The position numbers were made by a program, and so were the translations under genes. Shown here in pieces: positions 25,149 to 38,248 of a stretch of 64,000 nt of DNA (position 1 is the first letter of the stretch; each line of letters begins with the position of its first letter). The stretch spans positions 1 through 64,000 of the forward strand of contig NZ_NKRG01000007.1 of NCBI RefSeq assembly GCF_003351105.1, given 5' to 3'. The notes below the pieces were generated by a model. That model had not been told where the DNA came from and did not search any database. It saw only the letters and a program-made list of their open reading frames with translations. Origin of the DNA: Thermosipho africanus Ob7 (GTDB taxonomy: Bacteria; Thermotogota; Thermotogae; Thermotogales; Fervidobacteriaceae).

Positions 25149-26241
25149 AAAATTCCTTTCTAATTAACAAGAGCATAACAATAAATGTTGCGATTGATAA
25201 ATATAAAAGGTATAAAAAGTCGCTTTTTATACTAACGCCATTAAGTTGATAATTTCTAATAGCATAAGTTAATCTATATGCTGGAGTGAAACTGGAAAGT
25301 TTGAACATGAATTTTGGAAGTGTGGTGACTGGCGTTATACTTCCGCTTGTAAAAAAGAAAAACATTGACAGAGAAACGCCAAATATATTCGAAATTGCCC
25401 TGTTTTGAGAAAGACAAGACATTATTAATGCAAGTGATGCATGAAATACTATTCCAACAATGGATAAAGGTAAGAATATAGAAAGTTCTATCTTTATTCC
25501 CAAAAAATATCCTGCTATGTAAACAGCTATTGACACAAATAGTCCTAGCAGGAACAGTGCCAAAAATTTGTTTAATCCATATACATGCCATTTTTCATTA
25601 TTTACTTTGAATATTGAAATTAATCCAAGATCTCTGTCATTAACAACCGTTAATACACCAATAGATAAAATTATAAAGATCACTGATAAAAATAAAATAG
25701 CGGGGGAAAATAAATAACCAAAATCAGTTTTAAAGTTTTTTGTTTTGGGGACAAAACTTGGAGCAGGCGTTTCATTGCTAACAAATAAATACCTTAAAAC
25801 TTGTGGATTAAAAAATGGTGAGCCGCTTAAATCATTAAATACAGAATTTAAAACATTATAAATTCCAACAGAAAGTTGTAAATCAACAGGGCTAGGGATA
25901 AAGTCAATATTTACCTTTTCGCCTTTATATAGTGCATCTGTAAAGTTTTCAGGTATAACCATTACGGCATTTAGCTCACCATTTTGTAGAAACCGCGAGT
26001 AATCTCCATCTACGTAAGTTAGGGTTCCTCCTTTAAAAAATGACATAACAAGCTTAATAGTAAACTTTGATAGAGGTGAATTATCTAGATTATATACTCC
26101 TAGCTTGATACTAGTAACTCCAAATCCGTTAAAAAATATTATACTTGCTATTGTTAAAACAACTGGTAATAAAATAATTAGAATTATATTTAAAGGTTTT
26201 CCAAGAAGCCTTTTAAATTCATACCATACTCTCACAGACAA
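25138..26241 (-). CDS. ABC-2 type transporter permease, orphan
   Basis: The 367-residue membrane protein has one N-terminal helix (about 15-35), a large extracytoplasmic domain (about 40-170) and five C-terminal helices, the topology of the YhgE/LinearmycinR-type ABC2_membrane_3 permeases. The likely start is a TTG at 26241 or a GTG at 26235 downstream of GGGG. The upstream gene is the VWA protein, 10 bp away. No ATP-binding subunit is encoded in this operon, so it must borrow one from elsewhere, possibly the 1041 ATPase class. Substrate unknown. Confidence 0.8.
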   Translation of the reverse strand: MSVRVWYEFKRLLGKPLNIILIILLPVVLTIASIIFFNGFGVTSIKLGVYNLDNSPLSKFTIKLVMSFFKGGTLTYVDGDYSRFLQNGELNAVMVIPENFTDALYKGEKVNIDFIPSPVDLQLSVGIYNVLNSVFNDLSGSPFFNPQVLRYLFVSNETPAPSFVPKTKNFKTDFGYLFSPAILFLSVIFIILSIGVLTVVNDRDLGLISIFKVNNEKWHVYGLNKFLALFLLGLFVSIAVYIAGYFLGIKIELSIFLPLSIVGIVFHASLALIMSCLSQNRAISNIFGVSLSMFFFFTSGSITPVTTLPKFMFKLSSFTPAYRLTYAIRNYQLNGVSIKSDFLYLLYLSIATFIVMLLLIRKEFSKK

Positions 26242-26251
26242 TCTACCCCTT

Positions 26252-27409
26252 TTACTTTAAAATTACTATTGAACTTCTTCCATATATTCTTACTGCATCT
26301 TCTATGAAATCAGGATTATGCTTTGAAGATAGAACAAATAGAACTCTTCTTTTTACAACAGGTACATCAACATGGCCATCTGTAAATATAATAATCCCTT
26401 CAACATTGTGCGATTGTGCTAAATCAACTGCCGGTTGTAAGTTTGTCTCTCCTCCACCATATATTTCTAAATCTTTCCATTTTCCTGAAGAATACTCCGT
26501 AACCATAGTAACTGCCTGGTCAACTTGTATTAAAAGAAGTTTTGAATCGTATTTTGCTATTTTTTCAATTTCAGTTAGAAACTGATTTAATTCTTCTTCA
26601 ATAATACTCGCGCTTGTGTCTACAATAACGGCAAGTTTTGAGTTGTATTCATATTTCCAGCCAGGTTGGTCATCATATCTTCTGTTTGGCCTTAAAGGTG
26701 TCCTATATTTGTCTCCCTTTATACTAGCATTTGAAAATCTTCTTATTAAAGTCTCCCAGTCAAGAGTTGATTTTTGAAGTGATATGTTGATATTTTGTTT
26801 CAGTCCCGATTCAAGTTCTTTTCCAAACATGTTGAATGCTTTTCCTACTTTGTCTTTAGTTATTTCTATTATCATTTCTATTGGTAAATCTGATTCAAAG
26901 TTATGATCATCCAAAGAATCTGGCAGAGCTTCTATATCAAAATCTCCTTTTTTTTCAAATTCCTTCATCATCCAATCAAAATATTCCTCAGCGGTTTTGT
27001 TAATCATAAATGGTGGTGGTGCAGCAAACATATATTCATTATCAACGCCATGGCCTTCTTGAATCAATACGTTTAATGGAACACTTCTTGCATCGAGTTC
27101 TGGAATATATTGATTGATAGCAGCATCCATTGCAAGATCCCATATCTTTTTTTCTCTATTATTTTTTGGCTTTATCCTAAAATGCTGATTTATAATGTGC
27201 ATAAGTTCGTGTAATATCAATGATTCAACAAACCAAATTGGTTTTTTGTTTATCTTTTTGTTGTATAAAAAAAGAATTTCACCATTTTTGGTGAATTTAA
27301 TTGACATTGTTTTAACATTATTGTCTTCTTTTAAAACAACTCCTAAAAGAAGGTAAGCATAGAAAGGACTTTTTTTCATTAAATTTTGAAAGGCTTTTTC
27401 AATAACCAT
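26252..27409 (-). CDS. VWA-like protein with putative metallopeptidase domain (DUF2201 type)
   Basis: The 385-residue protein has two parts. The N-terminal half (1-250) carries a zinc-protease-like LILHELMHIINQH (about 66-78) and DLAMDAAINQYIP, typical of the DUF2201_N domain. The C-terminal 130 residues are a VWA-like domain with VIVDTSASI (metal site), GGGETNLQPAVD and IIIFTDGHVD. Such proteins are usually co-encoded with a MoxR-type AAA+ ATPase that acts with them as a chaperone-like module. None is present here. It overlaps the upstream beta-barrel-like gene by 11 bp. Confidence 0.82.
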   Translation of the reverse strand: MVIEKAFQNLMKKSPFYAYLLLGVVLKEDNNVKTMSIKFTKNGEILFLYNKKINKKPIWFVESLILHELMHIINQHFRIKPKNNREKKIWDLAMDAAINQYIPELDARSVPLNVLIQEGHGVDNEYMFAAPPPFMINKTAEEYFDWMMKEFEKKGDFDIEALPDSLDDHNFESDLPIEMIIEITKDKVGKAFNMFGKELESGLKQNINISLQKSTLDWETLIRRFSNASIKGDKYRTPLRPNRRYDDQPGWKYEYNSKLAVIVDTSASIIEEELNQFLTEIEKIAKYDSKLLLIQVDQAVTMVTEYSSGKWKDLEIYGGGETNLQPAVDLAQSHNVEGIIIFTDGHVDVPVVKRRVLFVLSSKHNPDFIEDAVRIYGRSSIVILK

Positions 27410-28031
27410 TTACTTCTACCTCTATTCCAAAGCTAACGAGCTGATCATTGAAAAGTGGCAATGAAAGATAATCAATCCATCTATACTTGAAACTCATTCC
27501 TAGAAAGATTCTAATATCTTTCATAAAGTATGATACAAGTAATTCAATGTTGTACCTAAAAATATCTTCAGTATTAAAAATAGAAGGAAAACCAGTTTCG
27601 CTTCCAGGATCATAGTATAAATATACAGCGGAATACTCAAAATTAAAATCTAATCTAATATTTTTTGTAAAATAATATGCCGGAGCCATACCAACGTATA
27701 TTCTTCCGGTCTCAGTAGTTTCATCGTAATTTTCTGGCGCGTGGAAGGAAGTTTTTACAAAAGATTTAAAGTAAAAATTGTTAATAGAAGTATCAAAGAA
27801 TACTTCTAGTAAACTATTTGAATTGTTTAACAAATAGCCTATATTTATACCATAGTCTAAGAATTCAGAAGGAACAATCAAGCCAAACTGAGAATAAGGA
27901 TAGCCTATCCTTATTCTAAAATTTTCTATTTTTTCAGAAAACCATACTCCTTGAGAAGTTGAGAATCCAAATTTCATTGAGAAGGAGAAAATAGAGATAG
28001 ATATAAGAATAATTGTAATTAATTTTTTCAA
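27399..28031 (-). CDS. exported protein of unknown function, possible outer membrane beta-barrel
   Basis: The 210-residue protein has a signal peptide (MKKLITIILISISIFSFS) and then alternating aromatic and hydrophobic strands (for example FRIRIGYPYSQFGL, RYNIELLVSYFM) ending with short polar turns. This pattern fits a small outer-membrane barrel or porin-like fold. The TTG at 28031 follows GGAGGGG by six bases; an in-frame upstream extension to 28097 has no ribosome site. It is the first gene of the operon with the VWA protein and the ABC-2 permease. I do not recognise a family. A 13-bp-arm perfect inverted repeat lies in its codons at 27891-27917. Confidence 0.6.
   Translation of the reverse strand: MKKLITIILISISIFSFSMKFGFSTSQGVWFSEKIENFRIRIGYPYSQFGLIVPSEFLDYGINIGYLLNNSNSLLEVFFDTSINNFYFKSFVKTSFHAPENYDETTETGRIYVGMAPAYYFTKNIRLDFNFEYSAVYLYYDPGSETGFPSIFNTEDIFRYNIELLVSYFMKDIRIFLGMSFKYRWIDYLSLPLFNDQLVSFGIEVEVNGY
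27891..27917. repeat. 13-bp-arm inverted repeat inside the beta-barrel-like gene
   Basis: AGAATAAGGATAG (27891-27903), one base, then CTATCCTTATTCT (27905-27917) make a perfect palindrome with a single-base centre in coding sequence for an RIGYPYS stretch. It may be a coincidence of codons or a binding site. Confidence 0.5.
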
Positions 28032-28101
28032 AAAAAGCCCCTCCTTTACCAAAAAAATTATATCATAAATTATAACCCAATGGAAATTTAAAAACAAAAA
28101 A

Positions 28102-28375
28102 GTTTAGAATCTACCTATGAGGAAGTAATTGATTTAACATAAAGGTTAACTAAAGATAGGTAAAAAAAAGATGAAAAAAAGAAAGTAACTAATTAACTAT
28201 CTAAAAAATAAAAGGGAAAGAATGATATTTTCAAAAAATTAAGAAAAAAACAAGTTTCAAAAAGCTAATTAAAAATATTTCTTTGAAGAGGAGTGAAAAC
28301 CTGACAATTCCTCAAGTTTTGAATAGCTCTTGGGTTTATCCCGTTTAGAATCTACCTAGAGCAATAGAAGAAAAC
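28102..28375 (+). CRISPR. remnant of a decayed CRISPR array (two degenerate repeats)
   Basis: Two copies of GTTTAGAATCTACCTA stand in the same direction at 28102-28117 and 28343-28358. The first continues TGAGGAA and the second GAGCAATAGAAG. The shape (GTTT start, CTACCTATGAGGAA core, expected end ATTGAAAC) is that of CRISPR repeats of thermophilic bacteria, but both copies are altered in their 3' half. The 241-bp interval is not a whole number of about 66-bp units and no intact intermediate repeat or cas gene is present. A weak third echo, GAGGAGTGAAAAC (28288-28300), is uncertain. Confidence 0.5.
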
Positions 28376-28617
28376 CTCTATCTAAGTTTAGCTATTTAAA
28401 GTGCTATTTATGTTTAAAATATGTCTATGAAGAAGAAATAGTTTTAAAATTTGTTTTTGAAAAATAAGGCAACCAATATCATATTTGAATAATAAAAAGG
28501 AGGGCTTTTGGCTCTATTTTTGTTTAATATATATTAATAAATTTGATTTTTTTCAAAAACAAGGCTTAAAAACAGAAAAATTAATTTTAAGTGACTGTAT
28601 GCTAAAAAATTCACGTG

Positions 28618-28646
28618 TTGACATATTTGAATTATCAGGTTAAAAT
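28618..28646 (+). promoter_or_regulatory. promoter of the hydrogenase operon
   Basis: TTGACA (28618-28623) and TAAAAT (28641-28646) are 17 bp apart, an almost perfect vegetative promoter. Transcription would begin at about 28653, inside the palindrome that follows. Confidence 0.8.
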
Positions 28647-28648
28647 AA

Positions 28649-28680
28649 TCGTGAAAATAATAACGTTATATTTTTCACGA
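28649..28680. promoter_or_regulatory. 32-bp near-palindrome, putative Rex operator of the hydrogenase operon
   Basis: The arms TCGTGAAAA (28649-28657) and TTTTCACGA (28672-28680) plus the centre ATAACGTTAT give 14 of 16 complementary pairs. TCGTGAA/TTCACGA resembles the Rex half-site TTGTGAA/TTCACAA, and rex is the last gene of this operon. The half-sites are too far apart (18 nt) for one classical Rex site, so two overlapping sites, each with one good and one poor half, are possible. A further TTCACGT lies at 28610-28616, near the -35 box. Confidence 0.5.
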
Positions 28681-28697
28681 ATAAAATAGGTGATTAT

Positions 28698-28925
28698 ATG
28701 GTTATAAAAATTTGTATGGGAAGTTCTTGCCATTTAAAGGGTTCGTATGAAGTAGTAGAGAAAATCAAAGAGATGAATCTTGAAGGTGTTAAGTTGTATG
28801 GTTCGTTATGTTTTGGAAAATGTGCTAATGGAATAAACATTGAGATAGATGGAGTGTTGATTTCTAGTGTTACTCCGGATAATGTTAAGGAAAAAATTGA
28901 AAAATTCCTAAAAGAAGGGAATTAA
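28698..28925 (+). CDS. thioredoxin-like [2Fe-2S] ferredoxin
   Basis: This 75-residue protein has four cysteines in the spacing of the thioredoxin-like 2Fe-2S fold: CMGSSC near the N-terminus and CFGKC mid-protein. It strongly resembles the C-terminal 2Fe-2S domain of the HydA subunit in the same operon ([13 protein letters not shown] ... CVENC). It probably carries electrons to or from the HydS-like protein encoded next. The ATG follows a weak AGGTG ribosome site. It is the first gene of the hydrogenase operon, and the stop lies 1 bp before the next start. Confidence 0.88.
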   Translation: MVIKICMGSSCHLKGSYEVVEKIKEMNLEGVKLYGSLCFGKCANGINIEIDGVLISSVTPDNVKEKIEKFLKEGN

Positions 28926-28926
28926 T

Positions 28927-30517
28927 ATGGAAAAGTATATTATTTCAAATCAAGCTAATTGTAAATATTGTTATAAATGCCTTAGGAATTGTCCTGTAAA
29001 GTCTATATCGTTTTCTGATAATATTTCGAAAGTTATTGATAGTGAATGTGTATTGTGTGGTAAGTGTATTGAAGTTTGCCCGCAAGATGCAAAAAAATAT
29101 TTATTTGAATATGAACGATTGAAATATTTTTTTGGAAAGAAATTCTTGGTATCTGTTTCTCCTTCGTTTTTTTCTCACTTTGATGAACCTTTCAAAGTTA
29201 TTTCTTATTTAAAGAAAAATGGAGCTATTATTAGTGAAACTTCAATTGGAGCTGAATTAGTTTCCAATGAGTATAAAAAGCTTTCAGGAATAAAGATTAG
29301 CACAGCATGCCCAGTGGTGGTTGATTTAGTTGAGAAATATTATCCTGAAAAAATTAAATATTTATCACCGGTAGTTTCTCCAGCAATCGCACATGCAAGG
29401 TTCTTAAAGCAATATTTTGGAAATTATCCCCTAGTTTTTATTGGTCCTTGTATAGCTAAAAAGCGTGAGCTTGAGGAAGAATATGATTTGGTCTTAACAT
29501 TTGAAGAACTTGAAAAATTTTTAGAATCTGAAAAGGTAGATATATTTGATTTTGAAGATGATTTTCCACAGGAGCCGCATCCAAAATTAGCAAGATTTTA
29601 TCCTATTTCTGGTGGAATATTAAAAACTCTTGGAGAAACTTTTGAACAAGTTTTTAATGTTGAGGGAGTAAAGAATATAAAAGATTTTTTAGATAGAGTT
29701 GATGATATAGATGGGAATTATTTTGTAGAAATGTCTGCATGTATTGGAGGGTGTATAGAAGGTCCTGCATCAAGAAAAGATATAAGTCAGCTTGAAAAAA
29801 GAATAAGATTATCTCAAAATATTAAAAAAATTCCCGAAGGACTGGCAATAGAAAATGTTGAATTAGATTTAAAAAGAGAGTTCAAGGATAAAAAACATTA
29901 TCACAATTACACAGAACAACAAATTCAAGAAGTTTTATTCTCGATAGGTAAAACAGACAAATCTAAGGAGTTAAATTGTAGTGCGTGTGGGTATGATACT
30001 TGCAGAGAAAAGGCAATTGCAGTTCTTGAAAAGAAGGCTGAAAAGGAAATGTGTATAACTTACCTTATAGATAAAGTTTCTACTGTCAGTAATATGGTTG
30101 TAGAAGAAACACCAAACCTTATATTAATTGTAAAAGATGGAAATATAAATTACAAAAATAAAGCAGCTCGCCTTACTTTTATGAGTTTATCTAACAAAAA
30201 GTTATGGGAAATTTTAAAAGATGTAGAGCAAAGTGAATTCAAGGAGATAGCTTTAAATAACAAAAATTTGAAGTTTTTCGTTAAAAAATTTAGTTTACCA
30301 GAGGATAGTGGTGAAGTATTTATTTTAACAGATGTTACAAAAGAGCTAGAGCAAGAAGAAAGGGTAAAGATAATAAAGAAGCAGACAATTGAAAAGATTG
30401 AAGAGGTTTTAAATAAACAAATGCTATTAGCTCAAGAAATTGCAAGCCTTTTAGGAGAATCTATTGCAGAAACAAAGTCTCATTTTACGGAATTTAAAAG
30501 ATACATGGAGGAAGAAA

Positions 30518-30531
<14 letters not shown>
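28927..30531 (+). CDS. sensory-type [FeFe] hydrogenase (HydS-like) with PAS-like domain
   Basis: The 534-residue protein has two 4Fe-4S ferredoxin motifs (C12/15/18/22 and C41/44/47/51) and an H-cluster domain with degenerate signatures: STACP (C128), GPCIAKK (C175) and SACIGGC (C272, C276). A four-cysteine Fe-S motif (C351, C354, C359, C376) follows, then a PAS-like domain (about 388-480) and a helical tail. All four H-cluster cysteines are kept, but the proton-shuttle cysteine of TSCCP is an alanine (A127), as is known for group C sensory hydrogenases of slow turnover. Its gene overlaps a SpoIIE-type phosphatase by 14 bp, suggesting it passes an H2 or redox signal to it. Confidence 0.87.
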
Positions 30532-32142
<1,611 letters not shown>

Positions 32143-32143
32143 T

Positions 32144-34021
32144 ATGTTTAAGACAATTCAAGAAGCATTAAGCTATATAGAAAAACAACAAGAACTTAGA
32201 GAACAAAGATTAAAAGATAAGTCAATATATGTTTGTGTTGGAACAGGTTGTACTGCAAATGGTTCAAGAAAGGTATACAAGAAATTTGTTGAAGTTATTA
32301 GAGAAAAAGGTCTTGATGTGAAAGTTGAAACAATAGATGATGATGAAAGTGATGTAGTAAGGAAAACAGGGTGTTGTGGACTTTGCTCGCTTGGGCCACT
32401 TGTAAAAATAATGCCAGAAGGAATTACATATTCACATGTAAGGTTAGATGATGTTGAAGAAATAGTTGAAAAAACTATAGAACGCGGAGGACTAATTGAA
32501 AGGCTTCTTTTAACGGATTCAGTTACAGGCCAAAAAATAACCAAGCTTGAAGATGCAACATTCTTTAAAAACCAAACCTTCTACATTATGGAAGGTATTG
32601 GTACGAGTGAATGTGAAAAGATAGAAGATTATATGGGACGTGGTGGATACAAATCACTTTTAAAAGTTTTATCCTCAATGAAACCAGAAGAAGTAATCGA
32701 AACGGTTAAGGCATCTGGACTTAGAGGTAGAGGTGGTGGAGGATTTCCAACTGGACTAAAATGGGAATTTACATACAAAGCAAAAGGTGATAAGAAATTT
32801 GTTGTTTGTAACGCAGATGAGGGTGACCCAGGTGCGTTCATGAATAGAACACTTCTTGAAAGGGATCCACATTCAGTTTTAGAAGGAATGATAATTGCAG
32901 CATATACAGTTGGAGCTCAAAAGGGATATGCCTATATTCGTGCAGAATATCCGATTGCTGTAGAAATGTTTAATAAAGCAATAAATGATGCAAAGAAAAT
33001 GGGATTACTTGGAGAAAATATTCTTGGAACTGGTTTTTCTTTTGATCTAGAAGTAAAAGAAGGAGCCGGTGCATTTGTATGTGGAGAAGAAACGGCACTT
33101 CTTGCTTCAATTGAAGGAAAAAGAGGGGTTCCAAGACCAAGACCACCATTTCCTGCACAAAAAGGACTATGGGGTTATCCAACACTCATAAATAATGTCG
33201 AAACATATGCAAATATTGCAAAGATAATTAGAGATGGTGTTGAAAATTACAGAAAACGTGGCGTAGAAAAATCACCTGGAACGAAGATGTTTTCTGTTAC
33301 AGGTCCTCTTAAACTAACTGGAATTATTGAAATAGAATTTGGAACAACAATAAGGTACGTTTTAGAAAATATTTGTGGAGGAACAGTAGAAGGTAAGAAA
33401 CTAAAAGCAATTCAGATCGGAGGACCATCAGGTGCATGTTTGCCAGAAAAGTATTTTGATTTGCCACTTGACTACGATACGTTGAAGTCTGTTGATGCAA
33501 TGGTTGGTTCAGGAGGTATTGTTGCTATAACTGAAGATAGTTGTATGGTTGAAGTTGCAAGGTTTTTCCTAGACTTTACCAAGAGGGAATCATGTGGAAA
33601 GTGCGTGCCTTGTAGAGAAGGAACAATGCAATCTTATACAATTTTAGAGAAATTTACCCAAGGAAAAGCAACACATGAAGATCTTGAAAACCTTGAGAGC
33701 CTTGCAAAAATAGTAAAAACAGCTTCTTTGTGTGGACTTGGAAAAACTGCTCCAAATCCAATTTTGAGTACTTTAAAACACTTTAGAGATGAATATATGG
33801 AACATATTAACGGAAAATGTCCAAGTGGAACCTGTACGGCACTCAGAAAATACGTTATTAATCCAGAGCTTTGTAAGAGCTGTAGCCTTTGTGCAAGAGC
33901 ATGTCCACAAGGAGCAATTAGCGGTGAGAGAGGTAAACCATATGTAATAGACCAGGAAAAATGTGTAAAATGTGGTATTTGTTTCGAAAAATGTAAATTT
34001 AACGCAATAGAATTGGTTTAA
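32144..34021 (+). CDS. hydB: electron-bifurcating [FeFe] hydrogenase subunit B (NuoF-like, NADH/FMN)
   Basis: The 625-residue subunit has an N-terminal 2Fe-2S domain (CVGTGC, CCGLC), a NuoF core with the glycine-rich NADH/FMN site GRGGGGFPTGLKWEF and GAFVCGEETAL, the 4Fe-4S motif ESCGKCVPC ... SLCGLG, and two C-terminal ferredoxin motifs (CKSCSLCARAC, CVKCGICFEKC). It oxidises NADH with FMN and, with HydA and HydC, couples NADH and reduced ferredoxin to H2 formation. The MFK start at 32144 fits Thermotoga HydB; an in-frame ATG at 32132 directly follows the ribosome site and is less likely. Confidence 0.94.
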   Translation: MFKTIQEALSYIEKQQELREQRLKDKSIYVCVGTGCTANGSRKVYKKFVEVIREKGLDVKVETIDDDESDVVRKTGCCGLCSLGPLVKIMPEGITYSHVRLDDVEEIVEKTIERGGLIERLLLTDSVTGQKITKLEDATFFKNQTFYIMEGIGTSECEKIEDYMGRGGYKSLLKVLSSMKPEEVIETVKASGLRGRGGGGFPTGLKWEFTYKAKGDKKFVVCNADEGDPGAFMNRTLLERDPHSVLEGMIIAAYTVGAQKGYAYIRAEYPIAVEMFNKAINDAKKMGLLGENILGTGFSFDLEVKEGAGAFVCGEETALLASIEGKRGVPRPRPPFPAQKGLWGYPTLINNVETYANIAKIIRDGVENYRKRGVEKSPGTKMFSVTGPLKLTGIIEIEFGTTIRYVLENICGGTVEGKKLKAIQIGGPSGACLPEKYFDLPLDYDTLKSVDAMVGSGGIVAITEDSCMVEVARFFLDFTKRESCGKCVPCREGTMQSYTILEKFTQGKATHEDLENLESLAKIVKTASLCGLGKTAPNPILSTLKHFRDEYMEHINGKCPSGTCTALRKYVINPELCKSCSLCARACPQGAISGERGKPYVIDQEKCVKCGICFEKCKFNAIELV

Positions 34022-36635
<2,614 letters not shown>

Positions 36636-36672
36636 AAAAGTGAAAAAGCCAACATGGACACCACACCATCCC

Positions 36673-36705
36673 ATCCCCCCAACCTCCCATTGGGGGGATT
36701 TAATT
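36673..36705. terminator. GC-rich hairpin between rex and the convergent Mur ligase gene
   Basis: ATCCCCCCAA (36673-36682), loop CCTCCCA, TTGGGGGGAT (36690-36699). This is a strong ten-pair stem between convergent genes, but the following sequence is TTAATTAATTA and not a clean T-run. It probably ends both operons. Confidence 0.6.
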
Positions 36706-38248
36706 AATTATAATTATCTGGAAGGTCATTTTCAAATAACACTACATCGCCGGGTTGTAAGAAAGTTTTAAATTTTTCTATAACCTCGTTGAGATCTTCC
36801 ACAATGAATATTTTACCTTCAAAGTTTGAATCAATCAATCCTTTGTAAATTTTTTCTGTTCTTTTTTCTCCTATTAAGAATACAACATCTACATATTTAG
36901 CTATTTCTTTTCCTATTTTGTAATGTTCTTCATCTTCCTTCTCACCAAGTTCTACAAATCCTGGAGTTACAAGGATTTTTCTTTTGTTTTCAAAAAGTGA
37001 GAGATATTCGAGTGCCATTTTAAATCCTTTTGGATTTGAATTAAATGTGTCATCTATAACGGTTATAGTATCGTTTCTTACTATTTCAAGTCTGTGTTTT
37101 GGTTTTACAATATTTTTTGCCCTTTCTATTACTTCTTCTACTGGGACTTTTAGTTCAAAGCTTGCAACTATAGCAAGAAGAAGGTTTCTAATATTTTCGT
37201 ATCCGTATACATTAGTTTCAAAGTAAAATTTTTGATTATTTGGAGTAATAATTGCAAAGTTAGCTCCATCTTTTGAAATTTTTAATTCTTCTACTTTATA
37301 CTGTGCATTTTTTTCATTGATTGCACAGGTAATTATTTCTTTTTTGGTGTCTATATTTTCTAAAACATTTTTAATATTTTCGTCGTCTATGTTTGCAATT
37401 ATTTTTTTTCCTGAGCGCTCATCAAGAATAAAGTTTTTAAAGTTTTGAATAATATTGTCCAGACTTTCAAATTCTTCAAAATGTTGAATCCCAATTGAGG
37501 TTAGAATAGATATTTGAGGTTTTATAAGTTCTAACAATTTAGAATAGCCATAATTATCATTTTCGGCAAGTTCAACAATAAAAACTTCATGGGATTTATC
37601 TAATTTTTCACGTATTGTTTTTGTTATTCCCATTGTTGTATTGTAACTTTCAGGCGTCATTAAAGATTTATAATGCTCGGCTACAAGATGGTGGAGATAG
37701 TACTTTGTACTGGTTTTTCCATAACTTCCTGTAACTGCAACTGTTAAAGGGTTAAGCCTTGATATTTTTCTTTTTGCATCTTTATAGTAATGTTCATTAA
37801 TTAACCTTTCTATTGGTATTAAAATTCCATTGGTTATGTAATAAAAAAGAGAATTGAATAAGACAAACGTAAATGTTATGATTTCATAGATTATGTTATT
37901 ATATATAAATGTTAAAGACAAAAAAATTGCGAATAAGAAAAATGAGGTGTACATTAACCTTCTAAGTCTTTTTGTAAAAACTAATCTTTTCTTTTTCTTT
38001 TTCAAAAGAAATAGCTTTAAATCAAGAAATATTGATATTAATAATATTAAAGAAGCAAATAGTGGGTGGAAAAAGTATAATATAAAAGATGCTATTAGTA
38101 GAATATTAATTATGTATTTATTTATGTGAGAAAAGATCCACCTTATATATTTTTTTTCTGAGTATTCTTCCAATTGTAGCATGTGAAGTGAGTAAAGAGA
38201 TCTAATAACAAAATTAGCAGCTAAAAGTGATAGAAATACCTTATCCAT
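36704..38248 (-). CDS. Mur ligase family protein (MurF-like) with N-terminal membrane domain
   Basis: This 514-residue protein has four or five predicted membrane helices in the first about 145 residues (for example IINILLIASFILYFF), then a Mur ligase core with ATP loop VTGSYGKTSTKYY (about 172-184) and DDTFNSNPKGF (about 390-400). The catalytic part resembles MurF, which adds D-Ala-D-Ala to the UDP-MurNAc peptide. The D-Ala-D-Ala ligase gene two genes upstream agrees with this. A membrane anchor is not part of classical MurF, so the protein may work on lipid-linked precursors or at the membrane. The ATG at 38248 follows AGGAGAG. It overlaps the hydrolase gene by 8 bp. Confidence 0.8.
   Translation of the reverse strand: MDKVFLSLLAANFVIRSLYSLHMLQLEEYSEKKYIRWIFSHINKYIINILLIASFILYFFHPLFASLILLISIFLDLKLFLLKKKKKRLVFTKRLRRLMYTSFFLFAIFLSLTFIYNNIIYEIITFTFVLFNSLFYYITNGILIPIERLINEHYYKDAKRKISRLNPLTVAVTGSYGKTSTKYYLHHLVAEHYKSLMTPESYNTTMGITKTIREKLDKSHEVFIVELAENDNYGYSKLLELIKPQISILTSIGIQHFEEFESLDNIIQNFKNFILDERSGKKIIANIDDENIKNVLENIDTKKEIITCAINEKNAQYKVEELKISKDGANFAIITPNNQKFYFETNVYGYENIRNLLLAIVASFELKVPVEEVIERAKNIVKPKHRLEIVRNDTITVIDDTFNSNPKGFKMALEYLSLFENKRKILVTPGFVELGEKEDEEHYKIGKEIAKYVDVVFLIGEKRTEKIYKGLIDSNFEGKIFIVEDLNEVIEKFKTFLQPGDVVLFENDLPDNYN

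Larger units (their letters stand above)
28032..28697. other. 666-bp intergenic region before the hydrogenase operon
   Basis: No gene is visible. The left part (28098-28380) holds two decayed CRISPR-type repeats in A-rich sequence. The right part contains a consensus promoter (28618-28646) and a 32-bp near-palindrome (28649-28680) for the hydrogenase operon. A GAGGGC-TTTT-GGCTC stretch at about 28500 looks like a hairpin at first sight but its arms do not pair well. Confidence 0.6.

Noticed and set aside
28271-28300. Third CRISPR repeat copy
   Set aside because: Only about half of the positions match the expected repeat, little above chance in A-rich DNA.
28495-28525. GAGGGC-TTTT-GGCTC stretch as a terminator
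   Set aside because: The arms do not form more than three pairs when checked base by base.
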